A stretch of DNA of 64,000 nucleotides from Pseudomonas japonica. GTDB lineage: Bacteria; Pseudomonadota; Gammaproteobacteria; Pseudomonadales; Pseudomonadaceae. A model generated the notes under the pieces. It saw only the letters and a list, made by a program, of their open reading frames with translations. It made no database searches and was not told the DNA's origin. Within the stretch, counting starts at the first letter, position 1; the number at the start of each line of letters is the position of its first letter. Location of the stretch: assembly GCF_900188455.1 (NCBI RefSeq), contig NZ_FZOL01000022.1:1-64000 (forward strand), written 5' to 3'. The position numbers and the translations under genes were made by a program. Positions 59,054 to 64,000 of the stretch are shown here, piece by piece.

Positions 59054-60418
59054 TTGAGTAAGCACAAGCGGATAACTTATCCATTGGCAGCAGCCTCATT
59101 CCTTGCCAGCGTAATTGCCCCGTTGTATGCGCAAGATTATCCAGCTGATGGCTCTTTAAGCCGATGGATGCTTGGCCCTGACTTCGAAAAAAGCACCGGC
59201 GTACGCATCAAAGGCGTCATCGATGTCGGCTTTTCACAAAACGACAATACCTCTGATGGAATCTCGCCCAAGCAAGGAAGTGGCAACCATCCCATCACCG
59301 GTCCGGCTGACGAAGGTTTCCAGCTCAACGCCTTTCAGCTCACCGTTGAAAAGCAGATCAAAAGCAATGTGATTCCGCGGGTGACACCGCTGCCAGGTCC
59401 CCGGCCAGATGAGTTTTCCTGGGGTTTTACTGCAGAGCTGTTGTATGGCCGCAACGCGCTTCCAGCCGCTATGTTCGGGTTTGACCAGCACTGGGGAATC
59501 AACCGGCCTGGCAATGTCGACCCGGTTGAGGCGGCGACGAATCGCGACAATTACCTCGCGATGCCTCAAGCGTTCCTTCAGGCCTACATTCCCGTACTGG
59601 ACGGCCTGGCGATTACTGCGGGACGTTTCGGCTCGGGAGTAGGTTATGAAATCCCACCACCAACTCGTCCAAGCCCCAACTTCTTCTACTCCTACAGCTA
59701 CGCCCTGGTCGCTCAACCAGATCAGGTATCAGGCGTGCTTCTGTCCACCAACCTGTATCGAGGGTCTGCGGGGCTGCTCGCTGCTGAGTTTGGTGTCGCC
59801 GTTGGCCGACAGAATTGGCAGGACAATAATGCTCAGCAGAGCGTATTGGGTGCGTTGAGATACCGTACCCCCGACATGCAGACATGGGTTGATTACAGCT
59901 TCATGAGTGGCGATGAGCAGAATGATATCGACCACGACATCCAGATGCCCGTCTCGCGCATCCTTGCAGATGAAGGTCTGCGCCGAGAGCATCACTCACT
60001 TGTAGTGCAGCATCAGCTGACGCCGCAATGGAAAGTCATCGTTGAAGGTCTGTACGGTCGACAAGAGGGCGATCGCTCCAATGCCATTGACCTTGTCACT
60101 GGCCAGCCCTTTAGTGGTGCACATTATCGAGGCGTGAATGCCACTGCTCGCTACAAATACAGCGAAACCCTTGAGTACGGCGTTCGTCTCGAACGCTTCG
60201 AAGACCCTGACGGTTTTGCTCTTTTCCCCACGACGGCGGTTGCCGGAACATTCAACGCAGTCACCCTCGGCGTGAACTGGAATCCCACGCCTCACGTGCT
60301 GGTGCGTCCGGAAATTCGATACGACTGGCAATCCGACAATGGTGAAGAAAAAGCCTTCGCTAACGCGCGCGACGACCGGCAGACCACACTTTCAGTCGAC
60401 GCCAAGTACTACTTCTAA
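59054..60418 (+). CDS. Outer-membrane beta-barrel porin (BBP2-like)
   Basis: A 454-residue protein from a TTG start at 59054 (GTGGAGTG site upstream). Signal peptide KHKRITYPLAAASFLASVIAPLYA; mature part rich in barrel strands (GVRIKGVIDVGFSQNDNT, LNAFQLTVEKQIKSN, WGFTAELLYGRNALPAAMFG) and a C-terminal VDAKYYF. It resembles the BBP2/OmpL-like group often encoded beside organic-acid importers. The following gene encodes the binding protein of an ABC importer, so this is the outer-membrane channel of the same uptake route. Confidence 0.8.
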   Translation: MSKHKRITYPLAAASFLASVIAPLYAQDYPADGSLSRWMLGPDFEKSTGVRIKGVIDVGFSQNDNTSDGISPKQGSGNHPITGPADEGFQLNAFQLTVEKQIKSNVIPRVTPLPGPRPDEFSWGFTAELLYGRNALPAAMFGFDQHWGINRPGNVDPVEAATNRDNYLAMPQAFLQAYIPVLDGLAITAGRFGSGVGYEIPPPTRPSPNFFYSYSYALVAQPDQVSGVLLSTNLYRGSAGLLAAEFGVAVGRQNWQDNNAQQSVLGALRYRTPDMQTWVDYSFMSGDEQNDIDHDIQMPVSRILADEGLRREHHSLVVQHQLTPQWKVIVEGLYGRQEGDRSNAIDLVTGQPFSGAHYRGVNATARYKYSETLEYGVRLERFEDPDGFALFPTTAVAGTFNAVTLGVNWNPTPHVLVRPEIRYDWQSDNGEEKAFANARDDRQTTLSVDAKYYF

Positions 60419-60431
60419 CAGTCCTCTCTAT

Positions 60432-60440
60432 AACAACAAT
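60432..60440 (+). promoter_or_regulatory. Crc/Hfq-type A-rich motif before the binding-protein gene
   Basis: AACAACAAT directly abutting the CGGAG ribosome site of the gene at 60452; matches AANAANAA. Confidence 0.5.
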
Positions 60441-60451
60441 CGGAGACTGAC

Positions 60452-61663
60452 ATGCATTCCCTCCCTAACCCTCGCTGGGTACTTACTCGTTTCAAACTGT
60501 TCTTGGTGATGGCACTGGTTCTCCTTGCCGATTTCACACTCCATGCCCATGCAGAGCCCGCTCCGGTCGTAATCGGTGCGTCACTTCCGTTGTCTGGTTC
60601 ATTGGCGGGTTTTGGTAGCTATCAGAAGTGGGGCTATCAAACAGCTGTTGACGAAGTAAACGCAGCAGGCGGCTTGCTGATCAACGGTGTGAAAACCCCC
60701 GTCAAACTGGTCGTTCGGGATGACAAGACTGATCCCGTGACCACCTCGCGCAACACCCAAACACTGATTACTCGCGACCAGGCCGTGGCCATGTTGGGGT
60801 CTTGCACGCCGGCTCTGGTCAACGCCGGCGCCTTGATCGCCGAGCGAAATCGCGTGCCGCTCGTCGCTGGCTGCAATCCCCTCGGCGCGTTCCGGGCGGT
60901 GCGCCAGTGGCAATACGCCTGGTCAGTGTTCTTCGATGAGAAGGACGTTGCTGAAGCTCCATTCTTGCTACTCAAAGAACTGAACGTCGCTACGAACAAG
61001 AAAATCGCCATTCTTCATGACAACGGTCCAGATGGATCGGTCATCGGCGGCAAGCTCTGGCCAAGCCTTGCCGAGCGCGACGGTTATGAAGTCGTGAGCC
61101 GCGCCTCGTTTCCAATCGATAATACTCAGTTCAACTCCATGATCATGGAGGCTCAATCCAAAGGAGCCGAGATCGTGCTGGTGGACGCGATCACGCCGCA
61201 AGCTGTGGCCATTCGCAAGCAGATGGAAGCTGCTGGATTCCGTCCAAAAGTTCTGGTGATGGAGAAAGGCGCGGAACCGGAGCAGTTTGCCCTGGCGCTG
61301 GGGAAGTTGTCCGATGGCGTCCTCGTGGGCAGCTACTGGGATCCCAGTTTCCCATTCCCACAAGCGCGTGAATTGGCCACCCGTTTTGAGCAGGAAACCA
61401 AATCGAGCTTCAGTCAGCATATCGCCGACTCCTACGCCACTGCACAGATCCTCCTGGATGCCATCAGCGCAGCCAACAGCACTGACAGTGCAGCAATCAA
61501 CGCCGCGATCGCAAAAACGGATAAGGAGTATGTGATCGGCCCCGTCAAATTTGCAGCCGACCATACCTCTCCAATCGTCATGTCAGTAGTGCAATGGCAG
61601 GACGGCAAACCGGTAGTTATCTGGCCGAAAAGCAGAGCTACCGGCAAAGCAATCCCTCAGTGA
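60452..61663 (+). CDS. LivK-type periplasmic substrate-binding protein
   Basis: A 403-residue binding protein. A long signal peptide (FKLFLVMALVLLADFTLHAHA) is followed by the type I periplasmic fold: VVIGASLPLSGSLAGFGSYQKWGYQTAVDEVNAAGGLLINGVKTPVKLVVRDDKTDP is the standard LivK N-lobe, and AEIVLVDAITPQAVAIRKQMEAAGF lies in the second lobe. The family binds branched-chain amino acids, amides or aromatic/organic acids. Permease genes follow after 10 nt. Given the catabolic genes next door, an organic acid is likelier than an amino acid. Confidence 0.88.
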   Translation: MHSLPNPRWVLTRFKLFLVMALVLLADFTLHAHAEPAPVVIGASLPLSGSLAGFGSYQKWGYQTAVDEVNAAGGLLINGVKTPVKLVVRDDKTDPVTTSRNTQTLITRDQAVAMLGSCTPALVNAGALIAERNRVPLVAGCNPLGAFRAVRQWQYAWSVFFDEKDVAEAPFLLLKELNVATNKKIAILHDNGPDGSVIGGKLWPSLAERDGYEVVSRASFPIDNTQFNSMIMEAQSKGAEIVLVDAITPQAVAIRKQMEAAGFRPKVLVMEKGAEPEQFALALGKLSDGVLVGSYWDPSFPFPQARELATRFEQETKSSFSQHIADSYATAQILLDAISAANSTDSAAINAAIAKTDKEYVIGPVKFAADHTSPIVMSVVQWQDGKPVVIWPKSRATGKAIPQ

Positions 61664-61673
61664 GAAAGCCACC

Positions 61674-62549
61674 ATGCCAAGCCTTGTGATCATCCTCAAC
61701 AGCCTCGCATCCGGCGTCCTGCTAGGCGCTACATTGGCACTGGCCGCACTGGGGCTTTCGATCGTGTTGGGTGTAATGCGACTGGTAAACCTCGCACACG
61801 GCGAGCTGTTGCTGATCGGTGCCTACCTCGGTTACTACCTGCTCAGGCTTACCGGTCTAGATCCGATTCTTTGCATTCCGTTAATCGCGATACTTGCCGC
61901 CGCAGCCGTTTACCCACTGGAGCGTTTGCTCGTCGCGCCCTTGATAAACAAAGGGATGGAAGCGGGCATGATGACCATGTTCGGCTTATCCATCATTGCC
62001 CAGAACCTGTTTCTCATGTTCTTCAGCGCCGATACACGTTCCATCGATATTCCCTACGCGGCCACGGCACTGCATCTAGGCCCACTCACCATCTCCAGCA
62101 GCTACGCGATTGGATGCGGCATATCGCTTTGTGCGATTGCCCTGGTTTATTGGGTAACCGAGAAAACAGCTTTCGGTCGCGAGCTTCGAGCGAGCTCCGC
62201 AGATCCCGTGATAGCCCAAGTGCACGGAGTAAATGTTCGCAGGGTGCGTTCAATGGCTTTTGCCCTTGGGGCTGGTTGTGCAGCACTGAGCGGCGTGCTG
62301 ATCGGGACTGCGTTTTCGTTCACGCCCTCCTCGGGGGCAAGCTACCTGCTGACAGCCTTCACTGTCGTCGTTCTGGGTGGTCTTGGGAGTATCAGGGGAA
62401 CACTGTTTGGCGGCATCACGCTGGGCGTGCTGCAGAGCGTGGGAGCGATGATGCTTGGAGATGGTTATCGGGATCTCGTTGGCCTGGTTCTTTTCATTGC
62501 GGTTCTCACCTTCCGTCCCACAGGCATCATGAATCGAGGAACCGCTTAA
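61674..62549 (+). CDS. LivH-type ABC permease
   Basis: A 291-residue inner-membrane permease with about eight spans. RLVNLAHGELLLIGAYLGYYLL (about 37-58) is the characteristic LivH segment, and SYLLTAFTVVVLGGLGSIRGTLFGGITLGVLQ (about 219-250) the coupling-helix region. Its stop is directly followed by the LivM start (no gap). Together with LivM it forms the channel of the importer. Confidence 0.9.
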   Translation: MPSLVIILNSLASGVLLGATLALAALGLSIVLGVMRLVNLAHGELLLIGAYLGYYLLRLTGLDPILCIPLIAILAAAAVYPLERLLVAPLINKGMEAGMMTMFGLSIIAQNLFLMFFSADTRSIDIPYAATALHLGPLTISSSYAIGCGISLCAIALVYWVTEKTAFGRELRASSADPVIAQVHGVNVRRVRSMAFALGAGCAALSGVLIGTAFSFTPSSGASYLLTAFTVVVLGGLGSIRGTLFGGITLGVLQSVGAMMLGDGYRDLVGLVLFIAVLTFRPTGIMNRGTA

Positions 62550-63527
62550 ATGGATCCGCATGCGGCTGTCACCATGAAAACACCTAAATCACTTTCCAAG
62601 CCCACATATTCAACCATTGGCATGTGCGTGACGATCACCGGGTTCGCTCTTGTTTCGACCCGGCTCGATAACTACGGCTTCGAGATTGGCTTCCAATTTC
62701 TTTTGTTGCTGGTCATGGCCGAAGCCTGGAACCTGCTAGCTGGCTACACCGGGCTGGTATCCCTTGGCACTGCTGCGTTCGTCGGCATCGGTGGATACAT
62801 ACTGGTAGGCCTGATGAACCAATACGGCATCGACGTTCCGGTGGCACTTTTGCTGTCGGGGCTGGGCGCCGTAGTGGCCGCAGTCCTCGCATCCCGAGCG
62901 GTATTCAGACTCCGAGGTCTCTACTTCACGATCGGCACATTGGCGCTTGCCGAGGCACTGCGTCTGTTCATGGTCAACTGCGAAACCCTGGGTGGTGCAA
63001 CGGGGGTATTCCTCTCGCCTGACCCACCCGAGCTCAAGCATCTGTACTGGCTCGCCTTTGCGACCTTCGTAATGACCTGGTCAATCATCCATGCCTGCGC
63101 GGAAAGCAGGCTTTCAGTTCTGTTCCGAGCCGTTCGGGACGATGAGGATGCTGCAGCTCAATTCGGTGTCAGGGTCTTCCGAATCAAGCTGATCGCCTTC
63201 GCCATTTCGAGTTTCATCATCGGCGTAGCCGGTGGCCTGCAAGCATTGAAGATGGGCGCCATCGAACCGTATGGAATGTTCAACCTGCAGTGGACGGTCA
63301 GCGTGCTGACGGTCGTCATCATCGGGGGCCAGGGACGGCGGTTGGGACCGGTTTCAGGTGCATTTCTGGTCGTGTTGCTAGGTGAGCTGTTCGCAGATTA
63401 CCCCGCAGTCCATCTATTGCTACTCGGTCTCTTCCTGATCATTGCTATTCGCTTTGCTCCTCAAGGCCTGGTGGGTCTGGCTGAGAAGGTATTCGTACAC
63501 GCCAAATTCGGAGGTAAACGCTCATGA
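62550..63527 (+). CDS. LivM-type ABC permease
   Basis: A 325-residue permease. AEAWNLLAGYTGLVSLGTAAFVGIGGYILVGL and LFRAVRDDEDAAAQFGVRVFRIKLIAFAISSFIIGVAGGLQA are the LivM signatures. The start is the ATG at 62550, adjacent to the LivH stop; an ATG at 62574 is an alternative. The stop overlaps the ATPase start by 4 nt. Inner-membrane partner of LivH. Confidence 0.9.
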   Translation: MDPHAAVTMKTPKSLSKPTYSTIGMCVTITGFALVSTRLDNYGFEIGFQFLLLLVMAEAWNLLAGYTGLVSLGTAAFVGIGGYILVGLMNQYGIDVPVALLLSGLGAVVAAVLASRAVFRLRGLYFTIGTLALAEALRLFMVNCETLGGATGVFLSPDPPELKHLYWLAFATFVMTWSIIHACAESRLSVLFRAVRDDEDAAAQFGVRVFRIKLIAFAISSFIIGVAGGLQALKMGAIEPYGMFNLQWTVSVLTVVIIGGQGRRLGPVSGAFLVVLLGELFADYPAVHLLLLGLFLIIAIRFAPQGLVGLAEKVFVHAKFGGKRS

Positions 63528-64000
63528 GCGCAACAACGTCGAGCAACTCGCTCATCAGCGTACAGGGCCTCAGCAAATCATACGGTGGTGTGCATGCCAT
63601 TCAGGATATGTCGTTCGATCTGCGAAAAGGTGAGATCTGCGGCGTAATCGGTCCCAACGGGGCAGGCAAGTCAACCTTCATTGGCCTGCTTGGCGGCGCC
63701 TTGAAACCTACTGCCGGCACGATCCACTTTGACGGAAATGACGTGACGCGCCTGGATGCTGCCGGGAGGGCACGCCTCGGTATAGGCCGGACGTACCAAG
63801 TTCCCCGCCCCTTCCTGGACATGAGTGTTCGAGACAATCTGCTCACTGCGATGTTTGCGCTAAACCCCTGGTGCGGCAACGGCGAAGCCAACGACACCTG
63901 CGACGCCATTCTGGAGCGCACGGGACTTCTGGGTCAGCGCAATCTCAAGGCCCGTAATCTGCCCCTCCTGCGGCGCAAACGCCTGGAGATTGCCCGGGCG
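63524..64000 (+). CDS. LivG-type ABC ATPase, cut off by the window end
   Basis: The first 159 codons of an ABC ATPase (MSATTSSNSLISVQGLSKSY) beginning in the ATGA overlap with LivM. The Walker A motif is GPNGAGKST (near residue 44), the Q-loop TYQVPRPFLDMSV, and a signature-like LPLLRRKRLEIARA is the last visible part; this form, without the standard LSGGQ, is common in LivG relatives. The Walker B motif lies beyond the window. A LivF partner is expected next. Confidence 0.88.
   Translation, partial: MSATTSSNSLISVQGLSKSYGGVHAIQDMSFDLRKGEICGVIGPNGAGKSTFIGLLGGALKPTAGTIHFDGNDVTRLDAAGRARLGIGRTYQVPRPFLDMSVRDNLLTAMFALNPWCGNGEANDTCDAILERTGLLGQRNLKARNLPLLRRKRLEIARA

Noticed and set aside
1..64000. 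CRISPR arrays, tRNA or rRNA genes, intact IS elements, prophage
   Set aside because: No regularly spaced repeats, cloverleaf-like genes, transposase or phage structural genes were recognised; tRNAs were searched only by eye, so a scan with a tRNA finder would be needed to be certain.

Overview
The window looks like chromosomal DNA of a fluorescent-type Pseudomonas. It has G+C-rich coding with strong third-position bias, Pseudomonas REP-type palindromes (core GTAGGAGCTGGCTTGC), several FecI/FecR/TonB-receptor surface-signalling loci, Crc/Hfq-type AANAANAA motifs in front of catabolic genes, and a MesX/MesD methionine synthase with MetR. No rRNA, tRNA, CRISPR array or intact insertion sequence was recognised.

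Layout. 0-3.4 kb: an accessory island with a small zinc-ribbon protein, a three-domain protein (cREC receiver, winged helix, uracil-DNA-glycosylase-like) and a SIR2-type NADase; the last two form a candidate defence pair. 3.4-9.3 kb: first FecI-FecR-STN receptor locus, a DUF2986 protein and a metabolite:H+ symporter. 9.3-14 kb: a tandem HNH pair (the second degenerate), a DUF2834/MAPEG membrane pair divergent from an MmyB-type regulator across a perfect palindrome, and a nucleotidyltransferase. 14.3-18.1 kb: a methionine locus, mesX-mesD-flavin reductase-metR. 18.1-24.1 kb: a PDZ lipoprotein, a small secreted protein and the second FecI/FecR/receptor locus (minus strand). 24.1-25.6 kb: a truncated Xre antitoxin remnant, a 337-bp imperfect palindromic element and an APH(6)-like kinase. 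25.6-31.8 kb: SulP transporter, YfcF-type GST, an orphan of unusual composition and a large autotransporter.

31.9-45.7 kb is a catabolic region. An MFS / enolase-superfamily dehydratase / GMC oxidoreductase operon is followed by an aldehyde dehydrogenase, two GcvA-like LysR regulators, an outer-membrane porin, another MFS transporter, and an operon of a formaldehyde-activating-enzyme (Fae) homologue, an aldo/keto reductase and a second aldehyde dehydrogenase. 46-49.3 kb holds a tandem pair of 2-oxoglutarate-oxygenase-like genes (second lacks metal ligands), a P-loop kinase and a DUF1444-like protein. 49.3-53.4 kb is the third FecI/FecR/receptor locus.

53.6-64 kb differs in composition (lower G+C by eye) and looks like an acquired catabolic cluster. 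One arm (minus) encodes a cyclase-family hydrolase, a cupin, an SDR, a 3-hydroxyacyl dehydrogenase, a beta-keto acid cleavage enzyme (BKACE/DUF849) and a small DAPG-hydrolase-family protein. The divergent arm (plus) encodes a possible short peptide, a beta-barrel porin and a LivKHMG-type ABC importer that runs off the window end. The gene set predicts uptake of an organic acid, C-C or ring hydrolysis, oxidation of a beta-hydroxy acid and BKACE cleavage with acetyl-CoA. The substrate is unknown. All functions are inferred from sequence; no searches were run.
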